In this document: positions 5,971 to 12,266 of the stretch, piece after piece
How the letters are laid out: each line of letters begins with the position of its first letter
Position numbering within the stretch: the stretch's first letter is position 1
Source: Roseiflexaceae bacterium UBA965
GTDB lineage: Bacteria > Chloroflexota > Chloroflexia > Chloroflexales > Roseiflexaceae
Length of the DNA stretch: 12,266 bases
Direction: 5' to 3'
Assembly: GCA_002292925.1 (NCBI GenBank)
Contig: DBCF01000213.1
Coordinates: forward strand, 1 to 12,266
Notes under the pieces: generated by a model
Seen by the model: only the letters and a program-made list of their open reading frames with translations
Told to the model about the DNA's origin: nothing
The model's database searches: none
Translations under genes and position numbers: made by a program

Positions 5971-6855
5971 ATGAAAGAACTCTTTCGTCGTGCTCCAAAG
6001 GCATTTACGCCTGGTGAGCAGACACCCGACCAGCAAACCCCCGACAACATGTGGGTCAAGTGCCCCTCGTGCGGCGAATTGACCTATGTCAAGCAACTCC
6101 GCGATAACCTCAAGGTCTGTCGGTGCGGCTATCACATGCGCCTTAGTGCCGTCGAATGGACGGGCTTATTTGACAGCGACAGTTTCGTCGAACACGACGG
6201 CAACATTACCCCCCTCGACCCCCTCAATTTTGTGTCACCCAAAGACAATTACGCCCAAAAACTGCGCGAAAGCCAACACAACACCGGCTTATACGATGCC
6301 ATGATTGGTGGCGAAGCCAGTTTGATGGGGCAGCCATTGCAGGTCACCATTACTGAATTTGAATTCATTGGTGGCTCAATGGGTAGCGTCTTTGGTGAAA
6401 AAATCGCCCGCGCCGCTGAACGGGCCTACGAATTACGCGTCCCGCTGTTGACCATCAACGCGTCGGGCGGTGCTCGTATGCACGAAGGGGTGATTTCGTT
6501 GATGCAGTTACCCAAAGTCAACTTGGCACTAGCCCGTCTCGGTAGTATCGGCATGCCCCATATTGCGGTCATGACCGACCCCTGCTATGGTGGCGTGCTG
6601 GCATCATATGCCTCTGTCGCCGACGTGATCATTGCCGAGCCCGGTGCCCGTATCGGATTTGCCGGCAGGCGGGTAATTGAGCAAACCATTCGCCAAAAGC
6701 TCCCCGCCAACTTCCAAAGCGCTGAGTTTTTGCTTGAGCACGGTATGATCGACATGATTGTGCCCCGCAACGAGATGCGCTTGACCCTTGCGCGCCTGCT
6801 GCGCCTCTATACCACACGTGATACCAGCGCCGCACCTATTGCCGCGGATGTGTGA
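5971..6855 (+). CDS. accD: Acetyl-CoA carboxylase carboxyltransferase, beta subunit
   Basis: AccD (294 aa) forms the carboxyltransferase with AccA and moves the carboxyl group from carboxybiotin to acetyl-CoA, making malonyl-CoA for fatty acid synthesis in the cytosol. It has the N-terminal zinc ribbon (C31, C34, C50, C52), then the crotonase-like fold with EFIGGSMGSVFGEKIARAAE, INASGGARMHEG and DPCYGGVLASYA. The ribbon is odd: the second cysteine pair is C50-R-C52, whereas the family has C-x2-C, the first pair (C-P-S-C) and the 15-residue spacing being normal. ATG 5971 has AAGGA just upstream and gives the usual MKELF start; a TTG at 5947 would add 8 residues and lies almost at the predicted transcript start. 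accA follows after 9 nt. Confidence 0.97.
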   Translation: MKELFRRAPKAFTPGEQTPDQQTPDNMWVKCPSCGELTYVKQLRDNLKVCRCGYHMRLSAVEWTGLFDSDSFVEHDGNITPLDPLNFVSPKDNYAQKLRESQHNTGLYDAMIGGEASLMGQPLQVTITEFEFIGGSMGSVFGEKIARAAERAYELRVPLLTINASGGARMHEGVISLMQLPKVNLALARLGSIGMPHIAVMTDPCYGGVLASYASVADVIIAEPGARIGFAGRRVIEQTIRQKLPANFQSAEFLLEHGMIDMIVPRNEMRLTLARLLRLYTTRDTSAAPIAADV

Positions 6856-6864
6856 GGAATAACC

Positions 6865-7716
6865 ATGAAGACTGCGTTGACCGCTTGGGATAAAGTCCAG
6901 ATTTCGCGCAATGTGCAACGCCCACGCACCCTCGATTATGTGCGTATCTTGTGCGATGATTTTTTTGAGTTCCACGGCGACCGCCGCTATGCCGACGATG
7001 CTGCCATCGTGGCCGGGGTCGGGCGCATCATGGGACGATCGGTGATGATTGTCGGCCACCAAAAAGGCCGCGACACCCGCGAAAACATGAAGCGCAACTT
7101 TGGTATGCCCAAACCAGACGGCTACCGCAAGGCGCTCCGGCTGTTTCACCATGCCGAAAAGTTTGCGCTGCCGGTGATTTGTCTCATCGATACCCCCGGC
7201 GCCGACCCCAGCATGGAATCAGAATCACGGGGCCAAGGCAATGCCATCGCCGAAAACATCCTCATAATGGCCCAATTACGCACCCCTCTCGTCAGCTTCG
7301 TGATCGGCGAAGGTGGCTCGGGTGGCGCGCTGGCGATTGGCGTCACCGACCGGATTTTCATGCTCGAGCATTCGATTTATTCGGTGGCTGCCCCCGAAGC
7401 CAGTGCTGCGATTTTGTGGCGTGATTCGTCTAAAGCCGCCGATGCCGCCAAAACCATGCGCATCACCGCCCAAGACCTGCACGAAATGGGCATCGTAGAC
7501 GCCATCGTCCCCGAACCCGAAGGTGGCGCCCACCTCGACCCCGAAAACACCGTGCGCAAGGTTGGTGATCTCATCATGAACAGCCTCGAAGAGCTCAGCG
7601 CCATCCCCACCCAGACACTACTCGACCAACGCTACCAAAAATACCGCGTGATTGGGGCCTTCAATACGCTGGCCACCAACCAACACGGCAACGGCGAACC
7701 ACTGGTATTCCCCTAA
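6865..7716 (+). CDS. accA: Acetyl-CoA carboxylase carboxyltransferase, alpha subunit
   Basis: AccA (283 aa) pairs with AccD in the alpha2beta2 carboxyltransferase. Visible landmarks are LDYVRILCDDFFEFHGDR, GHQKGRDTRENMKRNFGMPKP-type sequence, LIDTPGADPSMESESRGQG, the glycine loop GEGGSGGALAIG (148-159), PEASAAILWRDSSKAADAA and MGIVDAIVPEPEGGAHLDP. It is shorter than the E. coli protein (319 aa) because the N-terminal helical extension is reduced. The ribosome binding site TGAGGA overlaps the accD stop codon, so the two subunits are likely made in equal amounts by coupled translation. prmC starts one base after its stop. Confidence 0.97.
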   Translation: MKTALTAWDKVQISRNVQRPRTLDYVRILCDDFFEFHGDRRYADDAAIVAGVGRIMGRSVMIVGHQKGRDTRENMKRNFGMPKPDGYRKALRLFHHAEKFALPVICLIDTPGADPSMESESRGQGNAIAENILIMAQLRTPLVSFVIGEGGSGGALAIGVTDRIFMLEHSIYSVAAPEASAAILWRDSSKAADAAKTMRITAQDLHEMGIVDAIVPEPEGGAHLDPENTVRKVGDLIMNSLEELSAIPTQTLLDQRYQKYRVIGAFNTLATNQHGNGEPLVFP

Positions 7717-7717
7717 T

Positions 7718-8560
7718 ATGCCAACGCCTACTGTCATCGTCGCCTTGCAACACGCCCAACGGCAGTTGCAGGCGACGAGCCATTCCCCGCGCCTCGACGC
7801 CGAGCTCATCTTGGCGCACCTGCTCGATACCACCCGCACCCGCCTGATTTTGCACCATACAGACCTGCTCGCTGACAACGTCGCCGAGCGCTTTGCCGAT
7901 GCCATCACACAACGCGCCAGCGGAGTGCCTATCGCCTATCTCATCAAGCAACGTGAGTTTTATGGGTACGATTTTTATGTCGATGCGCGCGTGCTGGTGC
8001 CCCGCCCCGAAACCGAATTACTCGTCGATATGGCCCGTCACGCCGCCCAGCGCCTCGGCGCCCATACCATCGTCGATATCGGCACGGGCAGCGGCTGTAT
8101 CGCCTTGAGTTTGGCGATGCAGGCAGCAGCACCCCATGTGGTCGCCGTCGATATTTCGGCCGATGCCCTCGCCGTCGCCGCCATCAACCGCCAGCGCCTC
8201 GCCCCACCCGTCACCGTTGATTTGGTGCAGGGTGATTTGTGCACCGTGCTCCGCTCTGTGCCGGTGATTGTCAGCAACCCACCCTACACCGTGCTCGACG
8301 ACATCGACGCCAACGTACGCCAGCACGAGCCCCATCTGGCCTTGATTGGTGGCGGTGACGATGGTGCCGATTATTACCGGCGCCTCGCGGCGCTGTTGCC
8401 GACGCATCTGGCACGTCCAGGGTTTTTTGCCTGCGAAATCGATCCGCGCCAAGCAACCATCGTCAGTGCCCTGTTGCAACAGGCGTTACCCGACGCCCAG
8501 ATTACCGTCAGCGCCGATTTGGCCGGCTGGGAGCGAGTCGTCAGCGCCGAGATTACCTAG
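7718..8560 (+). CDS. prmC: Peptide chain release factor N5-glutamine methyltransferase
   Basis: PrmC (280 aa) methylates the glutamine of the GGQ motif in release factors RF1 and RF2, using S-adenosylmethionine. The N-terminal helical domain (about 1-75) leads to GVPIAYLIKQREFYGYDF and VLVPRPETELLVD (92-104), then the SAM-binding motif VDIGTGSGCIALSLA (about 119-133) and the catalytic NPPY (187-190), the signature of glutamine/adenine N-methyltransferases. ATG 7718 lies one base after the accA stop; no clear ribosome binding site is seen, so translation probably re-initiates after accA. In many bacteria prmC follows prfA; here it is attached to accDA. Its stop overlaps that of the convergent flippase gene. 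Confidence 0.93.
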   Translation: MPTPTVIVALQHAQRQLQATSHSPRLDAELILAHLLDTTRTRLILHHTDLLADNVAERFADAITQRASGVPIAYLIKQREFYGYDFYVDARVLVPRPETELLVDMARHAAQRLGAHTIVDIGTGSGCIALSLAMQAAAPHVVAVDISADALAVAAINRQRLAPPVTVDLVQGDLCTVLRSVPVIVSNPPYTVLDDIDANVRQHEPHLALIGGGDDGADYYRRLAALLPTHLARPGFFACEIDPRQATIVSALLQQALPDAQITVSADLAGWERVVSAEIT

Positions 8561-9978
8561 CGCCAGCGCCGCAGATAGCGGTATTCACACAGGCCCACCA
8601 CTGCGCCGTATACAGCCACCACACCCATCCGTACTCCCCAATCGGCCCCCAGCCAGAGTGCCACAACCACCCCTACCACTGCCAACACGCTATACCCCGC
8701 CAGCGCCAGCCAATCATAGGCGACGGCCAGCATTGGGCGCGATTGCCACCAAATCATGACCGGCATCACCATGGCCGCCAGCCCGGTGGCAACCCCGGCT
8801 CCCATGGCGCCCCAATGAGGAATAAACCACAGGTTGAGTAGGGTGTTGACCACTGCCGCCGCCGCCGTGCTCCAGCCCAACATCGCCAATTTGCCATGAA
8901 TGGTCGGCACGATGCCTACAATCGTCATCACGCCACTACACAGCGGGACCAACAAGAGTGGCCAGAGCAAGCGTGCCGCCGGTTGGGCGGCGTCCCCACC
9001 AAACAACCATAACAATTCGGGGGCCCACAACCCCATCACCATGGCCGCCGGCAGTGCGACCGCCAAATAGACCCGCAACGACGTGGCATAAAACAATCCG
9101 GCCGTCGCCTTGCCGGCATACGTCAGCGCCAATGGTTGCCAAGCATTGCGAAAGGGGTCAATCAGTAGCGCGAGGAGCGACACCAGCAAGGCCGCCACGG
9201 CATAATGCCCTTGGGCGGTAGGGGTAATCACCCCTGCCAACAACCAGCGATCTTGGTAGAGCAGGAGCCATACTGCGATATTACTAGGCACCAAAGGCAA
9301 GCCTCGCCGCCACAGCAATTGCATCGTTGGCAAATCGACTCGCCCCCACCACCACCGTCGCGTCAGCACCAGCGCCACCACGCCATTGACGATATGTGTG
9401 GCGGCGGCGGCCATCACCATGCCAGGGATGCCCCACCCCTGCCACACCACCAACGTCAGCCGTACCGCTGCCGTCACCACCACTCCCACCAGCGTCAATA
9501 CCAGCGTCAAGCGCACCGCTTCACGCAAGCGCAACATCCCTACCAGCGTGCCATGTACCACCCCAAACGGCAGCGCCAGCAATTGGATCTGCATCAGCCA
9601 CACGGTATCGGGGCGCTGCGTCAATTGCGCCAACCATGGTGCCAATAGGCTCAGCACGAGCGCCACCGCCATGGCCCACGCCACCACCACCGCCAATGCA
9701 CTGGCCAGCACGTCGGCACGTTCAGATTCGTCGGCACGTTGCACATAGAGACTCGCCAACACCATCGGCATACCGATAATCGCGGCGGTATAGGCCACAT
9801 GGGTCAGTGTTTGTAACAAATCGACGGTGCCGTAGCCGGCCATCCCCAACGCCCGCACATACAGCGGCGTCAGCACGAACCCCACCGCGGGCCCGACCAA
9901 TCCCACCAACGTATAGGCAATGGTGGCGCCAAACAAGCGCCGTAGCAACGGATTCTGCATAGGGGCGTATTTTAGCAT
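8557..9978 (-). CDS. MOP-superfamily polysaccharide flippase (Wzx-like)
   Basis: A 473-aa integral membrane protein with roughly 12-14 hydrophobic segments and very few charged residues outside loops. The opening LLRRLFGATIAYTLVGLVGPAVGFVLTP and the YVRALGMAGYGTVDLLQTL region are typical of polysaccharide biosynthesis (RfbX/Wzx) proteins, as is the central GLPLVPSNIAVWLLLYQDRWLL, in which a charged Asp-Arg sits in a helix. Such proteins flip lipid-linked sugars across the cytoplasmic membrane; the actual substrate cannot be told, and no glycosyltransferase genes are nearby. The upstream ATG (9976-9978) is chosen since GAGGGG lies 11 nt before it; ATG 9960 (MQNPLLRR) is an alternative without such a site. 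It is divergent from the HAD gene and convergent with prmC (shared CTAG). Confidence 0.85.
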   Translation of the reverse strand: MLKYAPMQNPLLRRLFGATIAYTLVGLVGPAVGFVLTPLYVRALGMAGYGTVDLLQTLTHVAYTAAIIGMPMVLASLYVQRADESERADVLASALAVVVAWAMAVALVLSLLAPWLAQLTQRPDTVWLMQIQLLALPFGVVHGTLVGMLRLREAVRLTLVLTLVGVVVTAAVRLTLVVWQGWGIPGMVMAAAATHIVNGVVALVLTRRWWWGRVDLPTMQLLWRRGLPLVPSNIAVWLLLYQDRWLLAGVITPTAQGHYAVAALLVSLLALLIDPFRNAWQPLALTYAGKATAGLFYATSLRVYLAVALPAAMVMGLWAPELLWLFGGDAAQPAARLLWPLLLVPLCSGVMTIVGIVPTIHGKLAMLGWSTAAAAVVNTLLNLWFIPHWGAMGAGVATGLAAMVMPVMIWWQSRPMLAVAYDWLALAGYSVLAVVGVVVALWLGADWGVRMGVVAVYGAVVGLCEYRYLRRWR

Positions 9979-9993
9979 ATTGGGCGGTGCCCC

Positions 9994-10072
9994 TCACCAC
10001 TGTCACGTTGCTCATTCACCGACCACCCGTTTTTGTTTTCTCATAAAAAAAGTAACCGGGCGGCAGTGGTGA
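9994..10072. repeat. Operator-like inverted repeats between flippase and HAD genes
   Basis: TCACCACTG (9994-10002) and its inverse CAGTGGTGA (10064-10072) are 9-bp perfect arms, and ATTCACC (10014-10020) matches the inverse of GGTGAAT (10068-10074). GGGCGG lies next to both outer arms. The copies sit in the 189-bp divergent intergenic region, upstream of both starts. A regulator site is possible but not shown. Confidence 0.35.
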
Positions 10073-10129
10073 ATATATGACATTACACCTGCACTCGCCG
10101 CAGATTTCGTGCCAAACGGGGGGATTTAT

Positions 10130-10138
10130 TGTTACAAT
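10130..10138 (+). promoter_or_regulatory. Extended -10 promoter of the HAD phosphatase gene
   Basis: TGTTACAAT is a TGn extension plus TACAAT (10133-10138), with GTGCCA (10109-10114) as a weak -35 at an 18-nt spacer. A start near 10145 rules out the in-frame ATG at 10129 and supports the GTG at 10168. Confidence 0.6.
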
Positions 10139-10156
10139 GCGCACAGATCGTTCACC

Positions 10157-10162
10157 AAGGAG
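10157..10162 (+). promoter_or_regulatory. Ribosome binding site deciding the GTG start of the HAD gene
   Basis: AAGGAG lies 5 nt before GTG 10168. The open frame also contains an ATG at 10129, but that lies within the promoter -10 and has no ribosome binding site. Confidence 0.8.
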
Positions 10163-10167
10163 TTTTT

Positions 10168-10986
10168 GTGCGTTATCAACTACTCGCGCTTGACCTCGAC
10201 GGCACCGTCGTCAACCATGACCTCACCATAGACCCCCGCGTCAATGCCGCAATTGCCGCTGCCCAAGCGGCCGGCATCATTGTCACCATTGCCACTGGGC
10301 GGATGTATGGCGCCGCCTTGCCGTTTGCCACAGCCCTCAACATCCAACAACCGTTGATTTGCTACCAAGGAGCCGTCATCCGCGATGCCCCTAGTGGCCA
10401 CATCCGCTATGCCATGACCATGCCCGGTGCGGTCACAGCCGAAGCGGTGCAAATGCTCCTCGAGCGCGATATTTTTGTGGTGGCCTATATCGACGAAGTC
10501 TTGCATATTGCCCAGCGCCGCCCCGAACTCGACCTCTACCTTAGTTACCACCCCGAAGGGGCCGAAGTACGCTTGTGTGACGATTTGCCGGCAGTAGTGG
10601 CTGCGCACCCCGCCACCAAATTGTTGTTTGTGGCCGAGCCCGAGATTGTGGGTCCAACCCTAGCTGAGCTCCAGCGCGCCGTGGGCGATCGCCTCGTCAC
10701 CACCCGCTCGCACCAACTTTTTGGCGAATTGACGGCCCTCGGCGTCAGCAAAGGACGAGCCTTGGCTGAATTGGCCCAGCAATTGGGGATTCCTCAAGCC
10801 GCCGTGGTAGCGATTGGCGACCAAGAAAACGACCTCGAAATGGTGGCGTGGGCGGGGTTGGGATTGGCCATGGGCAACGCCATCCCCGCCCTCAAAGCCA
10901 TCGCCAACCAGACCATCCCCAGCATCGAAAATGCCGGAGTGGCCTGGGCGATTGAACAATTGTTGCTGGCGCCAGATGCGCAATAG
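10168..10986 (+). CDS. Cof-type HAD-superfamily phosphatase
   Basis: A 272-aa cytosolic phosphatase of the HAD IIB (Cof) group, which removes phosphate from sugar phosphates, nucleotides or related small molecules. The four HAD motifs are complete: DLDGT with nucleophile D9 and D11, ATGR with T43, K195 in VSKGRAL, and GDQENDLEM (217-225) with D218 and D222 for magnesium. The alpha/beta cap lies between about residues 80 and 180. Length matches the family. The gene starts with GTG behind AAGGAG and stands alone between its own promoter and terminator, so context gives no substrate hint. Confidence 0.92.
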   Translation: MRYQLLALDLDGTVVNHDLTIDPRVNAAIAAAQAAGIIVTIATGRMYGAALPFATALNIQQPLICYQGAVIRDAPSGHIRYAMTMPGAVTAEAVQMLLERDIFVVAYIDEVLHIAQRRPELDLYLSYHPEGAEVRLCDDLPAVVAAHPATKLLFVAEPEIVGPTLAELQRAVGDRLVTTRSHQLFGELTALGVSKGRALAELAQQLGIPQAAVVAIGDQENDLEMVAWAGLGLAMGNAIPALKAIANQTIPSIENAGVAWAIEQLLLAPDAQ

Positions 10987-10989
10987 GGC

Positions 10990-11027
10990 ACAACAAACCC
11001 CGTGGGAAATCCCACGGGGTTTGTTGT
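10990..11027. terminator. Bidirectional terminator between HAD gene and rpmB
   Basis: A perfect 17-bp stem (10990-11006 / 11011-11027) with a 4-nt AAAT loop follows the HAD stop (10986) and precedes the rpmB stop (11063). The arms start ACAACAAACCCC and end GGGGTTTGTTGT, giving T-rich but interrupted tails on both strands. Confidence 0.8.
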
Positions 11028-11062
11028 TGCAGTGACTCAGTCAATCTTCTATAATAAGAAGA

Positions 11063-11272
11063 CTAGCGTGAGCGGTACATGGTGCGCAAGCACTTGGTGC
11101 AAACGCTGACTTGCACCTGCAAGCCGCCTTCGAGTGTCAACGTGGTGCGTTGAATGTTGGCCTTGAAAGTTCGATTGGTGCGAGGAGCGCGCCGAAACCA
11201 ACCACCAGATGCTTGGTGACGGATGTTACGGCCGAACGTCAGCCCCTTATCGCAGATTTGGCATTTCGCCAT
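11063..11272 (-). CDS. rpmB: Large ribosomal subunit protein bL28
   Basis: A 69-aa basic protein of the 50S subunit. It is the zinc-binding form: CQIC (C4, C7) and CTKC (C58, C61) are both intact. The GRNIRHQ segment matches the usual GNNVSH region, followed by TNRTFKANIQRTTL. The middle (ASGGWFRRAPR) is longer than in the E. coli protein, probably a lineage feature. ATG 11272 is preceded by AGGAGG with 7-nt spacing; longer in-frame starts have no such site. The gene is divergent from asp23 with a 34-bp gap between start codons. Confidence 0.95.
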   Translation of the reverse strand: MAKCQICDKGLTFGRNIRHQASGGWFRRAPRTNRTFKANIQRTTLTLEGGLQVQVSVCTKCLRTMYRSR

Positions 11273-11280
11273 GATGACTC

Positions 11281-11290
11281 CTCCTAGGAG
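11281..11290. promoter_or_regulatory. Palindromic ribosome binding site region for rpmB (and perhaps asp23)
   Basis: CTCCTAGGAG is a perfect 10-bp palindrome. On the minus strand it forms the AGGAGG site of rpmB (11285 to 11280). On the plus strand it offers AGGAG (11286-11290) upstream of the asp23 start at 11307, but with a long 16-nt spacing. In rpmB RNA the CTCC could pair with a following GGAG over a 5-nt loop. Confidence 0.55.
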
Positions 11291-11306
11291 ATGATCTACA
11301 CAATAC

Positions 11307-11687
11307 ATGTGTGACACACTAATGCAAAATAATACCATACATAGCAGCGATTGGCAACTTGAACCACCCACTTCTGGCCAAATCCAGATTACCAACCGCG
11401 CATTAGCACGATATGTGCTCTATCAATTGGCCCAAATCCCGCTTGTCCGTGGCCTAGGCGCTCACGCAATCGCCCTCAACCACCCCGACGCTTGGCAATC
11501 GATTATCATCACCCGTTATGATTATATCCAAGTGGCCATCGCTGTCACTACCGATGATATGACCTTGCCGCTGATTGCTAGCGTGCAAACTCGCCTCCAC
11601 CAAGCACTTTCGGATTGGCTTGGGGTGAACGTCACCGTCCAACTGAGCGTGGCAACAGTCGTGGCTGCCCCGCCTACAACAACATAA
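11307..11687 (+). CDS. Asp23/Gls24-family envelope stress protein (YloU-like)
   Basis: A 126-aa protein of the Asp23/Gls24 (DUF322) family, whose members are small proteins tied to the cell envelope and often encoded next to rpmB and fatty-acid kinase genes. The pattern GQIQITNRALARYVLYQLAQIPLVRGL (24-50), then a strand set IIITRYDYIQVAIAV, then IASVQTRLHQALSDWLGVNVTVQLSVATV (90-118) follows the family order. It is on the short side and the middle is divergent. The start is uncertain: ATG 11307 has only AGGAG 16 nt upstream, ATG 11322 has none, and an in-frame TGA at 11292-11294 blocks longer starts. degV follows 13 nt after the stop. Confidence 0.75.
   Translation: MCDTLMQNNTIHSSDWQLEPPTSGQIQITNRALARYVLYQLAQIPLVRGLGAHAIALNHPDAWQSIIITRYDYIQVAIAVTTDDMTLPLIASVQTRLHQALSDWLGVNVTVQLSVATVVAAPPTTT
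11329..11337 (-). promoter_or_regulatory. Probable extended -10 promoter of rpmB, inside asp23
   Basis: On the minus strand the bases read TGGTATTAT (TGn plus TATTAT, 11334 to 11329), close to the nonamer TGGTATAAT seen twice elsewhere. A start near 11322 gives a leader of about 50 nt to the rpmB ATG. The element lies within the first codons of the divergent asp23 frame. Confidence 0.5.
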
Positions 11688-11700
11688 AGGAACAAACACC

Positions 11701-12266
11701 GTGGCGCGTATTAAAATCATCTCAGACAGCACTGCAGACATCTCGGCAGAGCTCGCCAATGAACTCGATATCGACATTATTCCCACCCAAATCCAATTCG
11801 GCGATCAATCATTTCGGGCCGGTACCGAGCTAGGCAACGAACAATACTACCAGCTCATCGACGACGGTCGTTTGCGTCCGCGGTTTTTACCACCCAGCCA
11901 AGCCGACCTCGATGCCACCTTCCGGCGCGTCACCGAGCGCTACGACTACATTTTTTCGATTCATATGGCGGCCCAACTCAGCCCCATTTACCGAATGGTG
12001 CAACAGACCCAGAGCCGCATCCCCGCGACCGCCGCCAAAGTACGCGTAGTCGATAGCAAATCGTTTTCGGCGGGGTTGGGCACCGTGGTCATGCACGCCG
12101 CCCGGGCTGTCCAAGACGGTGCGTCACCCAGCGAGGTAGAGCGCTTGATTACCGAAGCGGTCACCCACACCCATTTCGTCTTTTTTGTCGATACCATCGA
12201 CGCCCTCGAGCAAGCCGGCTGCCTCGAATACACCAATAGCAACGTCAGCTCACTGCAACGCATCAA
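11701..12266 (+). CDS. degV: DegV/FakB-family fatty-acid-binding protein (partial)
   Basis: The gene begins with GTG at 11701 and runs off the window after 188 codons (about two thirds of a usual 280-aa DegV). Members bind a fatty acid and, with the FakA kinase, feed it into phospholipids as acyl phosphate. IISDSTADIS (6-15) and VRVVDSKSFSAGLGTVV are typical. The ligand-contact regions differ: the usual TSQPS is FLPPSQ (62-67), and the usual SSxLSGTY is AAQLSPIY (90-97), keeping only the central Ser. AAAGGA (11686-11691) overlaps the asp23 stop and is spaced 9 nt from the GTG, supporting this start and co-transcription with asp23. No FakA gene is seen within the window. DegV membership is clear; fatty acid binding is inferred. 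Confidence 0.88.
   Translation, partial: MARIKIISDSTADISAELANELDIDIIPTQIQFGDQSFRAGTELGNEQYYQLIDDGRLRPRFLPPSQADLDATFRRVTERYDYIFSIHMAAQLSPIYRMVQQTQSRIPATAAKVRVVDSKSFSAGLGTVVMHAARAVQDGASPSEVERLITEAVTHTHFVFFVDTIDALEQAGCLEYTNSNVSSLQRI

Noticed and set aside
9205..9648. 147-codon plus-strand frame rich in His, Gln and Pro
   Set aside because: It is the complement of hydrophobic codons of the flippase; the composition is a by-product and no ribosome binding site is apparent.
11138..11220. bL28 central segment as a foreign insertion
   Set aside because: All four zinc cysteines and the flanking family residues are intact; the longer middle is more simply a lineage form of L28.
1..12266. CRISPR array, tRNA, rRNA, transposon or phage genes
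   Set aside because: No regularly spaced direct repeats, no tRNA-like cloverleaf noticed, and no transposase, integrase or phage structural motif in any frame.

Overview
The window reads as an ordinary chromosomal segment of a bacterium, most likely a member of Chloroflexota (Chloroflexia-like). The basis is recall-based: the C-terminal domain of the large secreted protein (the VQYFDK and FERRVLTYVP motifs) is one I associate with Chloroflexi exported proteins. The short AccA, the L28 variant and the linked rpmB/asp23/degV genes fit this. Base composition is moderately GC-rich, except for an AT-richer stretch at about 740-1370. There is no tRNA, rRNA, CRISPR array, transposase or phage gene.

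Layout. The tail of an unidentified gene (2-97) ends at a strong terminator. A minus-strand single-domain ChrA-type transporter (168-740) is divergent from a plus-strand pair: a 778-aa secreted multidomain protein (856-3192) and a membrane protein resembling an M28 peptidase whose metal ligands look lost (3233-4417). A bidirectional terminator separates this pair from a minus-strand operon, ppk2 plus an unknown 137-aa gene overlapping it by ATGA (4484-5739). Divergent from ppk2 is accD-accA-prmC (5971-8560): the two carboxyltransferase subunits of acetyl-CoA carboxylase and the release-factor glutamine methyltransferase. prmC overlaps tail-to-tail by 4 bp with a minus-strand MOP/Wzx-type flippase (8557-9978). 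A Cof-type HAD phosphatase (10168-10986) is divergent from the flippase and ends at a bidirectional terminator shared with minus-strand rpmB. An Asp23/Gls24-like gene (11307-11687) is divergent from rpmB and is followed by a DegV/FakB-like gene that runs off the window (11701-12266).

How the genes relate. Two lipid themes lie close together: malonyl-CoA synthesis (accDA), and a DegV fatty-acid-binding protein beside Asp23. ppk2 and its coupled unknown partner form a small polyphosphate/nucleotide module. Several likely promoters (upstream of 856, accD, HAD, ppk2 and rpmB) share an extended -10 (TGn plus a TATAAT-like box), so the same housekeeping sigma factor probably reads them.

I see no clear large undescribed system. 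The best leads are the degenerate M28-like membrane protein beside a mosaic secreted protein, the unknown gene translationally coupled to ppk2, and an AccD zinc ribbon with C-x-C in place of the usual C-x2-C. Functional calls rest on motif recognition by eye; no database search was possible.
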